A DNA stretch of 64,000 nt from Prochlorococcus sp. AG-409-D14 (GCA_003215895.1 QCJR01000002.1:94900-158899), one strand, 5' to 3'; positions 34,400-48,095 are shown, counted from the first letter of the stretch. Numbers and translations are program-made. The notes: generated from the letters alone by a model not told the origin.

Positions 34400-36031
34400 A
34401 TGATGAAAAAAAATAAAGTAGATCAAGTCGAAAACATCCATCGACCTGAAATGAATACAAATGATTTTGGAACATTAGCTATCGATTTAGGGAGTTCAAC
34501 TACAGTGGTTGTTTTTCAGAAAGAGAATGGTCAACCTCCTGAACTTATAGATCTATCTCCTATTAGTCGAGCTCCAGGAGAGATTCCAAGCTTAATTTGG
34601 GAATCATCAGAGAAAGAAGAATGTTATTTAATAGGACAACAAGTTATAGATCTAAATCTCATTAACGATGAAAAAAAAAATAACCTAAGTCAAGACTTTA
34701 AAAGATGGATAGGATCTACCGAAATCGAACCAATATATGATTCAAAAATCTCACCTGAGAAGGCAGGAGAGATTTTAATTCATAAGATTTGGGAGAAAGT
34801 ATCGTCAAAGGTAAACATCAAAAGACTAGTATTAACTGCTCCAGTAGATACCTATAGGGAATATAGAACTTGGCTAGTCAATGTATGTAATTCATTAGAA
34901 GTAAAAGAAATTGCATTAGTTGATGAACCTACAGCCGCTGCAATGGGAGCGGGGCTGGAGCCTGGGTCAACATTACTTGTTTTAGATTTTGGAGGAAGCA
35001 CAATTGATATGTCGATTGTCGCCCTAGAGGGTGGAGAAGGACAAGCATCACCAATTGCTCAACTTGTCAGATTTGATGGAAATAATTTAGAAGGAAAAAG
35101 CACACAAGTTCTTCGCACAGCAAAAGTTCTTGGGAAATCTGGGCTTCGGTTAGGCGGGAAAGATATAGACAGATGGATATCAAATCATTTACTACCAGAA
35201 GAAAGCACAACCAATTCAATATTGAGAAAGGCCGAGGAACTTAAATGTGAATTAAGCAATACAAATATTAAAGAGACCTTGGTTATTAGCAAACAAGTAA
35301 AAAACAAGCATAATGAAGAAAAGTTTTTAAAACTATCTAAAAAAGGACTTGAAGAATTACTAATAGAGAAAGGACTCCTGAAAAGTATTGAAAAGCTCTT
35401 CAAACAAACAATTCATGTCGCAAAACGAAATTCATTTGAATTTAAAGATCTTGATAGTGTTGTCTTAGTCGGAGGAGGATCTCGAATACCTTTAATTAAA
35501 AATTATTTAAGTGAAATATGCAATTCCGTTCCTTTTTTGACTCCTCCCCCTATTGAAGCAATTGCATTAGGAGCATTAAATCTTACGCCAGGTGTTCAAG
35601 TAAAAGATGTACTTAATAAAGGGGTAAGCTTAAGATGCTGGAATAAAAAGAATGAAAAGCATATTTGGCATTCTCTTTTTCTAGCAGGTCAACCATGGCC
35701 TACAAGTAAACCTTTAGAAATAATCTTAGCTGCAAGTATAGATAATCAATTAGGCATAGATTTAATTATTGGAGAACCTCAGGAAGAAGGTTCAAATGAG
35801 ATTATTTATATTAATGGTTTACCCACTTTAAAATCAATTGAAGCTAAGGATATCATCAAGAAAATAAATAATACTATTATTTCAATTCCTCTAGAGCCCC
35901 CTGGTGAAATTGGTCAAGATTGTATTAAATTAATTTTTAATATTAATGAAAATTGTCAACTTGAAGTTGAAGGTATTGATTTACGAAATAACAATGAAAT
36001 ATCAAGCCAAAATCTAGGAGAGATTAGATAG
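34400..36031 (+). CDS. divergent Hsp70/DnaK-like protein
   Basis: An ATPase of the Hsp70/actin superfamily with 543 residues. The phosphate-1 motif LAIDLGSSTTVVVFQ is near residue 26, the connect and phosphate-2 region LVVDEPTAAAMGAG and VLDFGGSTIDMSIV follow at about 175-205, and the adenosine motif VVLVGGGSRIPLIKNYL is at about 353. The substrate-binding half after residue 400 is shorter than in DnaK (about 640 residues), and the EEVD-type tail is absent. It is therefore a non-canonical Hsp70, possibly for a specific client. No J-protein or GrpE gene is in the window. Confidence 0.85.
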   Translation: MMKKNKVDQVENIHRPEMNTNDFGTLAIDLGSSTTVVVFQKENGQPPELIDLSPISRAPGEIPSLIWESSEKEECYLIGQQVIDLNLINDEKKNNLSQDFKRWIGSTEIEPIYDSKISPEKAGEILIHKIWEKVSSKVNIKRLVLTAPVDTYREYRTWLVNVCNSLEVKEIALVDEPTAAAMGAGLEPGSTLLVLDFGGSTIDMSIVALEGGEGQASPIAQLVRFDGNNLEGKSTQVLRTAKVLGKSGLRLGGKDIDRWISNHLLPEESTTNSILRKAEELKCELSNTNIKETLVISKQVKNKHNEEKFLKLSKKGLEELLIEKGLLKSIEKLFKQTIHVAKRNSFEFKDLDSVVLVGGGSRIPLIKNYLSEICNSVPFLTPPPIEAIALGALNLTPGVQVKDVLNKGVSLRCWNKKNEKHIWHSLFLAGQPWPTSKPLEIILAASIDNQLGIDLIIGEPQEEGSNEIIYINGLPTLKSIEAKDIIKKINNTIISIPLEPPGEIGQDCIKLIFNINENCQLEVEGIDLRNNNEISSQNLGEIR

Positions 36032-36047
36032 ATATCTTATTTTTTTA

Positions 36048-36608
36048 TCAATCACTTTTCTTTTTTTTACATAGAAAGATACCCTCTTCTCCATCAACTT
36101 CTCTCAATCTCAGATCAATAGTCTCATCTTTACTAGTTGGAACTATACGCCCACAAAAGTCAGGCTGAATTGGAACTTCTCTATGCCCCCTATCTACCAT
36201 TGCAAGCAGAGTAACTCTTTTTGCTCTGCCCCATAAATGCAAGGCTTCTAATGCTGCTTTGATTGTCCTTCCCGTATATATAACATCATCAATTAAAACA
36301 ACCTCTCTATGGTCAACAGAAGAAGGTAAATCAGTTGCTTGGGCTATGCGAGTACCTACATTATCAAGATCATCTCTATGAAAAGTTGGATCCAGGCATC
36401 CATTCTCCACTGGCTTTCCAGATAATTCCTCTAAATATTTTGCTAATAATTTAGATAAATAAACTCCCCTAGTTGGTATTCCAACAAGTAGTAATGAACT
36501 AATATTGGGAATCTTTTCAAGAATTTGAGAAGCCAATCTTTTTATGGTTCTATCGAGTTCTTTCTTTGAGAGGATTTCTATCTCTTTTTTCACGACTTCA
36601 TCTGGCAT
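36048..36608 (-). CDS. pyrR: PyrR bifunctional pyr regulator / uracil phosphoribosyltransferase
   Basis: PyrR binds pyr mRNA in many bacteria and also makes UMP from uracil and PRPP. The PRPP motif VVLIDDVIYTGRTIKAAL is at about residue 105, and IASQILEKIPNISSLLLVGIPTRGVYLSKLLA precedes it. A 186-residue length fits. No pyr operon or PyrR-binding leader is visible here, so regulatory action in this organism is not established; the salvage activity is the safer call. Its tail lies 16 bases from that of the Hsp70-like gene. Confidence 0.93.
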   Translation of the reverse strand: MPDEVVKKEIEILSKKELDRTIKRLASQILEKIPNISSLLLVGIPTRGVYLSKLLAKYLEELSGKPVENGCLDPTFHRDDLDNVGTRIAQATDLPSSVDHREVVLIDDVIYTGRTIKAALEALHLWGRAKRVTLLAMVDRGHREVPIQPDFCGRIVPTSKDETIDLRLREVDGEEGIFLCKKKKSD

Positions 36609-36767
36609 ATTAAAAGTCCTAAAAATTTTATTTTTTCTTAGGAATAGCTACAATACTTTTTTAATCTAATAGGGAAAAGCTAACCAAACATCAAAGTATT
36701 AGCCTGTTTACCTATTAGGAAGTAATTTAATAAGAAAGAAAAAATTCCTAGCAACCAATTTCTTTGA

Positions 36768-38393
36768 ATGTCAAGCAGTAACGCCGCTGTTTCAAAAAGC
36801 AAGGGAAAAGTAGCGCCAGTGGTATTGGCCATACTTGATGGTTGGGGGCACTCGGAAGAAACTAATCACAATTCTATTAAACAAGCATCTACCCCCGTAA
36901 TGGATGCTTTATGGCATGCTTATCCACACACTCTTATTGAGGCGAGCGGTGCTGATGTTGGATTACCAGACAATCAAATGGGTAACTCTGAAGTTGGGCA
37001 TCTTACTATTGGGGCAGGGAGGATAATTCAGCAAGAATTGGTCCGAATATCTAATACAGTTAAAGAAAATAAATTAATTAAAAATACTGCTCTTAATGAA
37101 TTTTCTAAATCTTTAAAAGAGAGAGGAGGAACTCTTCATATCATGGGACTTTGCTCAGATGGAGGGGTTCATAGCCATATCGATCATTTGTGCGGATTAA
37201 TTCAATGGGCTGCTGAAAAAAGCTTAACGAATGTCTCATTACATCTTTTTACTGATGGAAGAGACACCTCAGCAAAGAGTGCTTCAAAATATATAAAAAG
37301 AATTGAAGCTATAATCAAAGAAACTGGCTTAGGAGAAATTGCATCTATTTGCGGCAGATATTGGGCTATGGATCGAGATAATCGATGGGAAAGGACTTCA
37401 AAAGCCTATGATTTACTTACTAATCCAAATTTTGTAATTAACGATTTATCCGCAGAAGACAATATAGAGAAAAGCTATCAAGAGGGTATAACAGATGAAT
37501 TTATTGAACCCGTTAGACTTTCTTCCTCATCATTAAGAGATGGAGATGGGGTGGTTTGTTTTAATTTCCGCCCTGACAGGGCTCGGCAATTAGTAAAGTC
37601 GCTTACTTTAAAAGATTTTGATGGTTTTGAGCGGAAAAACAAAATAAACATTGACGTCCTTACTTTTACTCAATACGAATCAGGTCTTCCAGTCTCGGTT
37701 GCTTTTCCGCCTGAGCCACTTAATGATTTATTAGGTCAAGTAGTTTCTGATCACGGTTTAAATCAATATCGGACAGCTGAAACTGAAAAATATCCTCACG
37801 TAACATATTTTTTAAATGGAGGAATTGAGAAACCATTAAGAGGAGAAGTAAGGCACCTTGTACCTTCACCAAGAGTGGCAACATACGATCTGCAGCCGGA
37901 GATGTCAGCTGACGAACTGACTGAAAGTTGCATCCAAGCAATTGAAAGTGGAATTTACTCATTAGTAGTAATTAATTTTGCAAATCCAGATATGGTTGGA
38001 CATTCTGGAATCATGAAAGCAGCTATAAAAGCCAATGAAAAAGTTGATAACTGCGTTGGGAAATTACTAAATTCAATAGGTAAGTTAGGCGGATCACTAC
38101 TAATAACAGCTGATCATGGTAATTCCGAAATGATGGTAGGGCCAGATGGCCAACCATGGACAGCGCATACAACAAATCCTGTTCCAGTTATACTTGTAGA
38201 AGGTGAAAATCGTAAATTAAAGGGATATGGCAATGACATTAAGCTCAGAGAATGCGGAGGTGGATTATCTGATTTAGCTCCAACTCTTCTACACCTTTTA
38301 AATTTACCAAAACCAAAAGCAATGACTGGTTCAACACTTATTGAACCAATTAATATGCCTAAAAAGCCAAATCTTATTCCTCAACCTGCATAA
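36768..38393 (+). CDS. gpmI: 2,3-bisphosphoglycerate-independent phosphoglycerate mutase
   Basis: Interconverts 3- and 2-phosphoglycerate without the 2,3-bisphosphate cofactor. The two-metal active site is intact: [14 protein letters not shown] near residue 22, the phosphoserine loop [17 protein letters not shown] near 67, [10 protein letters not shown] near 122, and C-terminal [12 protein letters not shown] and ITADHGNSE. 541 residues is usual for cyanobacteria. secG follows after 7 bases, giving a probable two-gene unit. Confidence 0.96.
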   Translation: MSSSNAAVSKSKGKVAPVVLAILDGWGHSEETNHNSIKQASTPVMDALWHAYPHTLIEASGADVGLPDNQMGNSEVGHLTIGAGRIIQQELVRISNTVKENKLIKNTALNEFSKSLKERGGTLHIMGLCSDGGVHSHIDHLCGLIQWAAEKSLTNVSLHLFTDGRDTSAKSASKYIKRIEAIIKETGLGEIASICGRYWAMDRDNRWERTSKAYDLLTNPNFVINDLSAEDNIEKSYQEGITDEFIEPVRLSSSSLRDGDGVVCFNFRPDRARQLVKSLTLKDFDGFERKNKINIDVLTFTQYESGLPVSVAFPPEPLNDLLGQVVSDHGLNQYRTAETEKYPHVTYFLNGGIEKPLRGEVRHLVPSPRVATYDLQPEMSADELTESCIQAIESGIYSLVVINFANPDMVGHSGIMKAAIKANEKVDNCVGKLLNSIGKLGGSLLITADHGNSEMMVGPDGQPWTAHTTNPVPVILVEGENRKLKGYGNDIKLRECGGGLSDLAPTLLHLLNLPKPKAMTGSTLIEPINMPKKPNLIPQPA

Positions 38394-38400
38394 TAAAAAA

Positions 38401-38631
38401 ATGATCATTCCTCTTTTATCTTGGGCATGGGCAATTTCAGGAATTTTTCTAATACTATTAGTTCTTCTTCATAGCCCAAAAGGAGATGGGATGGGTGGAT
38501 TAGCATCTAGCGGAAGCTCTATGTTCACAAGTGCCAGTAGTGCTGAATCTACCTTAAATAGAACTACTTGGGCTTGTCTTATTTTATTTTTAAGCCTCGC
38601 TGTTATTCTTAGCGCAGGATGGTTAAAATAA
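38401..38631 (+). CDS. secG: preprotein translocase subunit SecG
   Basis: Small SecYEG subunit with two membrane helices. Residues 1-24 (MIIPLLSWAWAISGIFLILLV) form the first, the conserved loop HSPKGDGMGGLASSGSSMFTS follows, and LNRTTWACLILFLSLAVIL the second. At 76 residues it is normal. The start is the ATG at 38401; an in-frame upstream extension runs antisense to nothing useful and is part of gpmI. It follows gpmI by 7 bases. Confidence 0.93.
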   Translation: MIIPLLSWAWAISGIFLILLVLLHSPKGDGMGGLASSGSSMFTSASSAESTLNRTTWACLILFLSLAVILSAGWLK

Positions 38632-38808
38632 ATCTTAGAAATATTAGGTCTTTTTTATTTAATTTAAAATTGAGAAAAATAAATAATAAGGAATCTCAAA
38701 TTCGCTCTATATAAATAGAACTCTTGCTATAAATTTTTTCTAAAAATACAGTAAAGATTTTGAAAGATTTTCAGACTTTTCAGCACTTATTAAAGACTAT
38801 CGATCACT

Positions 38809-38839
38809 AAAAAAGGGACAAGGCATAAAGCTTGTCCCT
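38809..38839 (-). terminator. rho-independent terminator of groES-groEL
   Basis: Read on the - strand: arms AGGGACAAG and CTTGTCCCT around an 8-base loop, followed by a run of T (from A at 38809-38814). It lies about 40 bases after the groEL stop codon and ends that transcript. Confidence 0.9.
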
Positions 38840-38875
38840 CACTGAAATCAAAGAAATTAACTTTAAATGATCTAA

Positions 38876-40522
<1,647 letters not shown>

Positions 40523-40568
40523 TTAATTTCGAAAAGTTTTTGGTTTGGACCTCAGCAAAAGCTGAGTT

Positions 40569-40880
40569 TTAATTGACGACAGCCAGAATATCTTTCTCAG
40601 AGAGAAGAACGTATTCATCACTGCCAAGTTTGATATCAGTACCTGCGTACTTACTGTAGAGAACCTTGTCTCCAACGCTTACTTCAGGTGATTGACGCGA
40701 ACCATCCTCGTTACGTTTTCCAGGACCAACCTGAGCAACTTCACCGACTTGAGGTTTTTCTTTAGCAGTGTCGGGAAGCAATATTCCTCCCGCCGTCTTC
40801 TCTTCTGATTCAGAAACTTTTACAAAAACACGATCTCCAAGTGGCTTTACAGTGGAGACGCTGAGAGATACAGCTGCCAT
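40569..40880 (-). CDS. groS: co-chaperonin GroES
   Basis: The 10 kDa lid of the GroEL chamber. The family core is [33 protein letters not shown] (about 12-44), with the mobile loop in TAGGILLPD, and [20 protein letters not shown] near the end. At 103 residues it is normal. It is first in the groES-groEL operon. A K-box is found about 120 bases upstream of its ATG and should carry its heat and light control. Confidence 0.97.
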
Positions 40881-40998
40881 AAATTAGTGCAGTAGCAAAA
40901 AAAACAAAAGCGCTTAGCGCTGACTGGATAAAGAGTATTACTCATTACCAACGGTATTAATTTATGCATCTAAGTACTGTCTAGACCACATATATTCT

Positions 40999-41014
40999 GT
41001 GCGGTTGACCGAAC
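40999..41014 (-). promoter_or_regulatory. K-box element upstream of groES
   Basis: On the strand of groES the sequence is GTTCGGTCAACCGCAC. It fits the published cyanobacterial groE K-box GTTCGG-NNAN-CCNNAC at every fixed position. K-box-carrying groE operons show heat and light induction where HrcA/CIRCE control is absent. It lies 119 bases upstream of the ATG, in the divergent groES/atpD gap. A hexameric palindrome AGCGC-TTA-GCGCT sits at 40909-40921 nearer the gene. Confidence 0.72.
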
Positions 41015-41043
41015 ACTAAAAAAAAATGCCTGTGGAGTGGTAG

Positions 41044-42570
<1,527 letters not shown>

Positions 42571-42627
42571 AAACCTCTTTTTCTACTCAATTCACTTCAG
42601 TAAACGTTTTTCTAAAATCCCCAAGAA

Positions 42628-43035
42628 ATGTCTTTAACTCTTCGAGTTCTTGCCCCTGATCAGAGCGTATTTGACGATACTGCTGATGAAATAATACTTC
42701 CAAGCACCACTGGGCTATTAGGAGTATTACCAGGTCATATTTCAATGGTTACGGCTATTGATTTTGGTGTGCTAAGGGTTTTAAAAAACGGTAATTGGAA
42801 TTCAATCGCACTTACTGGAGGTTTTGCAGAAGTTGAATCCAATGAAGTTACAGTTCTAGTCAATAAAGCTGAGATGGGAAGAAATATTGACTCTGCTAAA
42901 GCTGAAGCTGAATTAGAGAAAGCTAAAAATCAACTAAATCAAACTATGGATAAAGAAACTTCCCCTGAAAAAATCAAAGCTCAAGAAGCATTAAACAAAG
43001 CTAAAGCTTGGTTTAATGCTTCAAAATCTGACTAA
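42628..43035 (+). CDS. atpC: ATP synthase F1 subunit epsilon
   Basis: Rotor-associated inhibitor subunit. N-terminal beta-sandwich motifs ADEIILPSTTGLLGVLPGHISMVTAIDFGVL (about 18-48) and the C-terminal helices (ESNEVTVLVNKAEMGRNIDSAKAEAELEKAKNQL) are clear. 135 residues. 57 bases after atpD on the same strand. The C-terminal helix pair is complete, so self-inhibition is possible. Confidence 0.96.
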   Translation: MSLTLRVLAPDQSVFDDTADEIILPSTTGLLGVLPGHISMVTAIDFGVLRVLKNGNWNSIALTGGFAEVESNEVTVLVNKAEMGRNIDSAKAEAELEKAKNQLNQTMDKETSPEKIKAQEALNKAKAWFNASKSD

Positions 43036-43084
43036 AAGTCTAAAAAAATATTTCTCTCGTAAAAAAATTTCCTAAAAAGAATTT

Positions 43085-43603
<519 letters not shown>

Positions 43604-43786
43604 CTAACAAATTACTAACTTAACAGGAACTAGGACCTATTTGAATTAATAGAGTAGGAATTCAAAAGGTTTTCTACTATTCGATAATGATGTGATGCTG
43701 AGAGTAGAAGAATATTTAGGAAGATTCATTCATCATGGACAATTTAATTAAAAAGATTTTCTTAGTATTTTTCTAAACAAATTAAA

Positions 43787-45139
43787 TCAACTTTCCAAAT
43801 CAATAATATTCTTAGTTGCACTACGACTCAATACTTCTACAGAGTCTTTTGTTACTAAAACATCATCTTCAATACGAATCCCAATACCCTTCCACCTTTC
43901 ATCTATCTCAGGCTGACCCTCTGGCACTGGTAAACGATCACTGATGTAGATCCCTGGTTCAACTGTTAAAACCATTCCAGGTTCTAGCAAAAGATGATAA
44001 TCACCAAGTCGATATGCCCCTACGTCGTGAACATCTAGACCTAACCAATGCCCAGTTCGATGCATATACAAATGGGAATAAGCTTCTTGTTCAATTATCG
44101 AATCCACTGCACCAGATAGTAGGCCAATATCAACTAAGCCTTCTACAAGATGTTTCAAGGCAGTCATATGAACATTCTCCGCGTTATCACCAGGGCGAAC
44201 ACATTGAATTGCGGCTTCTTGAGCTGAAAGAGTAATTTCATATAAAGCTTTTTGTTCTACAGAAAATTTGCCATTAGCAGGAAAGGTTCTTGTAATGTCG
44301 CCGTTGTAATAATCATCCAAAGAGCATCCTGCATCTATCAAAACAAGATCTCCATCTCTTATGAGTGAATTATTTGCCGTGTAATGAAGTACACATGCAT
44401 TGTCTCCAGAAGCAATTATTGAACCATAAGCAGGTCCTCTTGTCCCTTTTTCAAGAAAGTATTTTTCTATTTGAGCTTGCAAATCTCTCTCATTCATCCC
44501 TGGGCGAGCAAATTCTCTAACTATTTCATGGCCCTCTGCAGAAATTTTGGATGCAATGCGCATACGTTCTATCTCAAAATCATCCTTGCGAAGTCTTAGA
44601 TCATGAAGTATTGGGCAAGGTGCAATCATGGACAAGGGAGCAGCGCCACTTCTAGGAAGTTGTTGTAAATGCTCAGACCAAGTTTTCAAAACCAAGGGCT
44701 CCAAATGTGGATGTTTCCCAACTCGAAAAGCAATTCCTTCTGCTCCTTTTAAATAATGAGGCAAAAGGTTTGGTAATTCATTCAAAGGATGAGCCACATC
44801 AACATCGAAATTATCTAAAACTCCTTTTGTTCCCCACCTAAAGCCTGTCCAAACTTCTGCACCAGACTCTTTGGGCAAGACGAATAGTACGTATTGTTCT
44901 CCTTTAGGTTTATGAGGTAAAAACAAAGCCACTGCATTTGGCTCATCAAAACCAGTTAAATACCAAAAATCACTATTTTGACGGAATGGGTACTCACAAT
45001 CTGCATGATGAGTAACTAATTGTGCAGCTGGGATGACAGCCGCATGAGAACCTAAATGTGACAAGAATATGTCTCTCCGGCGACGAAAAATACTTGAATC
45101 AGCCACAAAAATACTCCTATTTACTCTTAAGGATGGCAA
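43787..45139 (-). CDS. pepP: Xaa-Pro aminopeptidase (AMP-P, M24B)
   Basis: Cleaves N-terminal residues before proline using two Mn ions. N-terminal domain with NSDFWYLTGFDEPNAVALFLP (about 55-75) and metal ligands in VLIDAGCSLDDYYNGDITRTF (about 265), HRTGHWLGLDVHDVG (about 350), TVEPGIYI and GIGIRIEDDVLV (Glu) near 415. 450 residues. It is divergent from the CNNM gene, with 63 bases between them. Confidence 0.94.
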   Translation of the reverse strand: MPSLRVNRSIFVADSSIFRRRRDIFLSHLGSHAAVIPAAQLVTHHADCEYPFRQNSDFWYLTGFDEPNAVALFLPHKPKGEQYVLFVLPKESGAEVWTGFRWGTKGVLDNFDVDVAHPLNELPNLLPHYLKGAEGIAFRVGKHPHLEPLVLKTWSEHLQQLPRSGAAPLSMIAPCPILHDLRLRKDDFEIERMRIASKISAEGHEIVREFARPGMNERDLQAQIEKYFLEKGTRGPAYGSIIASGDNACVLHYTANNSLIRDGDLVLIDAGCSLDDYYNGDITRTFPANGKFSVEQKALYEITLSAQEAAIQCVRPGDNAENVHMTALKHLVEGLVDIGLLSGAVDSIIEQEAYSHLYMHRTGHWLGLDVHDVGAYRLGDYHLLLEPGMVLTVEPGIYISDRLPVPEGQPEIDERWKGIGIRIEDDVLVTKDSVEVLSRSATKNIIDLES

Positions 45140-45202
45140 GAGAACTAACTTAGTGGAAAAATAAAAGCAAAAGATCCTTACTCTTTATAAAATCTCTAGG
45201 GG

Positions 45203-46195
45203 ATGACCCAAGACATTCTGCTCTTAACTGCTCTTGTTGCGGTTGTTTTGATTGGTTCCGCAATGTGCTCAGGAATAGAAGCAGCGTTATTGGCTGTTAA
45301 TCCATTACAAGTGCATGAGCTAGCGAGAAGAAGTCCAAAAGTATTAGGAGCAAAAAGACTAGAAAAATTACGTCACAGGCTTGGAAGAACTTTAACTGTT
45401 GTAACAATCGCAAATAACAGTTTCAATATTTTTGGAAGTCTGATGGTTGGTAGCTACGCAAGTTTCATATTCCAAAATCGAATCGGATATCTAATGCCAA
45501 TATTTTCTATTGGTCTAACCATTCTTGTTTTACTTCTTGGAGAAATTTTGCCCAAAGCTCTTGGCACAAGACTTGCATTAAAAATTAGTTTAACTAGTGC
45601 TCCTATTCTGGATTTCTTAAGTATAGTAATGAGGCCATTGCTAATATTTTTAGAACGTCTATTGCCAATTATCACTGCCAAGAGTGAGCTAACAACAGAC
45701 GAAGAAGAAATCAGACAAATGGCTAAACTTGGCTCGCAAATTGGTCAAATTGAAGCAGACGAAGCCGCAATGATATCCAAAGTGTTTCAGCTAAATGATC
45801 TTACGGCTAAAGATCTTATGACCCCGAGAGTTGCTGCTCCTACACTCCAAGGGAGAGTTTCTCTTCAATCTGTCAAATCAAATTTGCTAAAGAATAATTC
45901 AACATGGTGGGTAGTGTTAGGCGAAGAAGTAGACAAGGTAGTTGGTGTGGCTAACCGTGAAAAGCTATTAACCTCTTTACTCCAAGGAGACTCACATCTA
46001 ACTCCCTACGAGTTAAGTGAAAATGTAGAATTTGTACCCGAAATGATTCGAGTAGATAGATTACTTCTTGGATTTAATGACGATAAAAAAGGAGTCAGGG
46101 TCGTAGTAGACGAATTTGGTGGATTTGTTGGATTAGTTGGAGCGGAAGCTGTCCTGGCAGTATTAGCTGGCTGGTGGGGGAAGTCTAAAAAATGA
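45203..46195 (+). CDS. CNNM/CorC-type transporter with CBS-like domain
   Basis: A membrane protein of the DUF21 (CNNM) family. The first ~150 residues have four hydrophobic helices (ILLLTALVAVVLIGSAMCSGIEAALLAVNPL begins the first), followed by an acidic linker TTDEEEIRQMAKLGSQIGQIEADEAAM and a CBS-type domain (LMTPRVAAPTLQGRVSLQ... and PEMIRVDRLLLGFND). Related proteins move Mg or other divalent ions. 330 residues. Its stop codon overlaps the start of the GTPase gene by 4 bases (ATGA), so it heads a coupled four-gene run. Confidence 0.85.
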   Translation: MTQDILLLTALVAVVLIGSAMCSGIEAALLAVNPLQVHELARRSPKVLGAKRLEKLRHRLGRTLTVVTIANNSFNIFGSLMVGSYASFIFQNRIGYLMPIFSIGLTILVLLLGEILPKALGTRLALKISLTSAPILDFLSIVMRPLLIFLERLLPIITAKSELTTDEEEIRQMAKLGSQIGQIEADEAAMISKVFQLNDLTAKDLMTPRVAAPTLQGRVSLQSVKSNLLKNNSTWWVVLGEEVDKVVGVANREKLLTSLLQGDSHLTPYELSENVEFVPEMIRVDRLLLGFNDDKKGVRVVVDEFGGFVGLVGAEAVLAVLAGWWGKSKK

Positions 46196-47514
46196 TTAAT
46201 AAACAAGAAATACCTAAAAGATGCACCTTTTTGCTTAGTCAATGGAAGAAAAATTTAAATCTTACAAATTATGAGAAAAGTAAATTTGAAAACGTTTTAA
46301 ATCAACTAGATTTTCAAATAAAAAAAATAGTAAAACAAAAACTACAGATATCAGTATATGGACGTGTTGGAGTTGGTAAATCAAGCCTATTAAATGCATT
46401 AATTGAAAAGAAAGTATTTCCAACCGACCTACTAAATGGTAATACAAAGGCGACTAAATCCTATACATGGGACAAAAGATTTAAAACCTTAAATAAGGTT
46501 GAGCTTATAGATTGTCCAGGCATTGATGAAATAAATAAGACGAAAGAAGAAGAAATAAATTTTAATTATGTTTTAGATACAGACTTAATTCTCTTTGTAA
46601 TTGATAGCGACATAACTCGAATCGACTTGAATTACATTGAAGAGTTATTAAGACATAACAAACCCATAATACTAGTCTTAAATCGTTGTGATCAATGGAA
46701 TACCAAAGAGACAAAACTTATACTCTCAAGTATTCACAGAAAATTATCATTTTGCAAACAAAAAATTAAAATTGCGTTAGTGTCATCGTCTCCAAGAGAA
46801 GCAAAAATAAAACAAGATGGAACTGTTAGAAGTGTACAAAAAATGCCTAAAGTTGATATTCTCAAAGATGAACTCAAAGATATTATTGATAAAAGTGGTG
46901 AATGGCTTCTTTGTATAAATAGTCTCAGAATTGCAGACCAATTCTACAAATCACTTAAAGAGAATCGACTACTTAGAAAGAAAGAAGAGGCACAAAGTTT
47001 AATTGGCAAATATGCGACTCTAAAAGCTTCAGGAGTAGCAATTAATCCCTTCTTAATGATTGATCTTATTAGTGGTCTTGCTTTTGATAGTGCCCTTGTT
47101 ATCCAATTAAGTAAATTATATGGTTTAGAAGTAGGTGGGGCCTATGCCAGGCAATTGGTTAAAAAGCTTAGTTTTCAAAATTCATTACTTGGAGGTGCAC
47201 AAATAGGAATACAAATTACTTTAAACATTTTCAAGCAAATACTGATTCTTGCTGCACCTCTTACTGGAGGATTAAGTCTTGCACCTACTGCTCCAGTAGC
47301 CATTGCTCAAGCAGCTCTTGCGATTCATTCAACAAAGCTCATAGGTCGTCTCGCAGCTTACAAACTTCTTAATGGTACAAATAAAAACGATGGGCGACCT
47401 CGATTAATGTTGAACTATCTTCTCAAAAAAAATTCAGACTTAAGAATAATGCTTGGTGACTTTAGATTTCTTTCATCAAGTACGACAAAAAATAAAAATT
47501 ATTTATTGCCATGA
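46192..47514 (+). CDS. Era-like GTPase with membrane-associated C-terminal domain (DUF697-like)
   Basis: A 440-residue protein with a GTPase domain: G1 VYGRVGVGKSSLLNAL near residue 55, G3 LIDCPGIDEINKT near 104, and G4 ILVLNRCDQWN near 160. The G5-like VSSSPRE follows. The C-terminal ~170 residues are hydrophobic and Gly/Ala-rich (VAINPFLMIDLISGLAFDSALVI and ILAAPLTGGLSLAPTAP), which resembles YcjF/DUF697. Members occur in cyanobacteria and plastids; the role is unclear. It overlaps both neighbours by 4 bases. Confidence 0.85.
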   Translation: MINKQEIPKRCTFLLSQWKKNLNLTNYEKSKFENVLNQLDFQIKKIVKQKLQISVYGRVGVGKSSLLNALIEKKVFPTDLLNGNTKATKSYTWDKRFKTLNKVELIDCPGIDEINKTKEEEINFNYVLDTDLILFVIDSDITRIDLNYIEELLRHNKPIILVLNRCDQWNTKETKLILSSIHRKLSFCKQKIKIALVSSSPREAKIKQDGTVRSVQKMPKVDILKDELKDIIDKSGEWLLCINSLRIADQFYKSLKENRLLRKKEEAQSLIGKYATLKASGVAINPFLMIDLISGLAFDSALVIQLSKLYGLEVGGAYARQLVKKLSFQNSLLGGAQIGIQITLNIFKQILILAAPLTGGLSLAPTAPVAIAQAALAIHSTKLIGRLAAYKLLNGTNKNDGRPRLMLNYLLKKNSDLRIMLGDFRFLSSSTTKNKNYLLP

Positions 47515-48095
47515 AAGTCAAAATAAACTCAATAGCCTTATTTGGTACCAGCGCTGATCCACCCACTTTGGGTCACAAAGCCTTGTTGCTTGAGTTAACA
47601 AACATCTTCCCAAAAGTTATAACTTGGGCAAGTGATAACCCTGATAAAAAGCATAAAATTCCACTTTTAAAAAGAACTCAGCTGTTAAGAATTCTGGTAA
47701 AAAAAATCTCAGATCCTAAATTAGAAATAGTTCAAGAGTTGAGTAGTCCTAGAACTATTCATACTCTAAAAAAAGCTTTCCAACTTTGGCCTGAAGCGAA
47801 TTTTAGTTTTGTAATTGGTAGTGATTTAGCTCTTCAAGTTCCAAAGTGGCTTAATGCTAAGTCTATTCTAAAAAAAGCAACAATAGCTATCGCGATGAGA
47901 GATGGATGGCCAATTAGTGGTCAACAATTAGAGGAAATTGAAAACCTTGGCGGTGAAATCAATCTATTGCCTTTTCACATACCTGAATCATCAAGTTCAA
48001 AATTCAGAGAGAGACCTCAAGAAAGTCTTGTTCCTCAAGAGCTTGTCCCGTTACTACTTGAAGAAAATCTGTACGGTCTAGCAGATAACAGATAA
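47511..48095 (+). CDS. nadD: nicotinate-nucleotide adenylyltransferase
   Basis: Joins nicotinate mononucleotide to ATP in NAD synthesis. The nucleotidyltransferase motif ALFGTSADPPTLGHKALL starts near residue 9 (the T/HxGH signature reads TLGH). The substrate region is SSSKFRERPQESLVPQELVPLLLEENLYGL near the end. 194 residues. It is coupled to the GTPase gene before it (ATGA overlap) and to nadE after it (one-base overlap), and nadE is the next pathway step. Confidence 0.9.
   Translation: MKVKINSIALFGTSADPPTLGHKALLLELTNIFPKVITWASDNPDKKHKIPLLKRTQLLRILVKKISDPKLEIVQELSSPRTIHTLKKAFQLWPEANFSFVIGSDLALQVPKWLNAKSILKKATIAIAMRDGWPISGQQLEEIENLGGEINLLPFHIPESSSSKFRERPQESLVPQELVPLLLEENLYGLADNR

Noticed and set aside
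40914..40941. CIRCE-like sequence before groES (TTAGCGCTG ... GAGTATTAC)
   Set aside because: Only 13 of 18 positions fit the CIRCE consensus and the spacer is 10, not 9. The K-box is a much better match.
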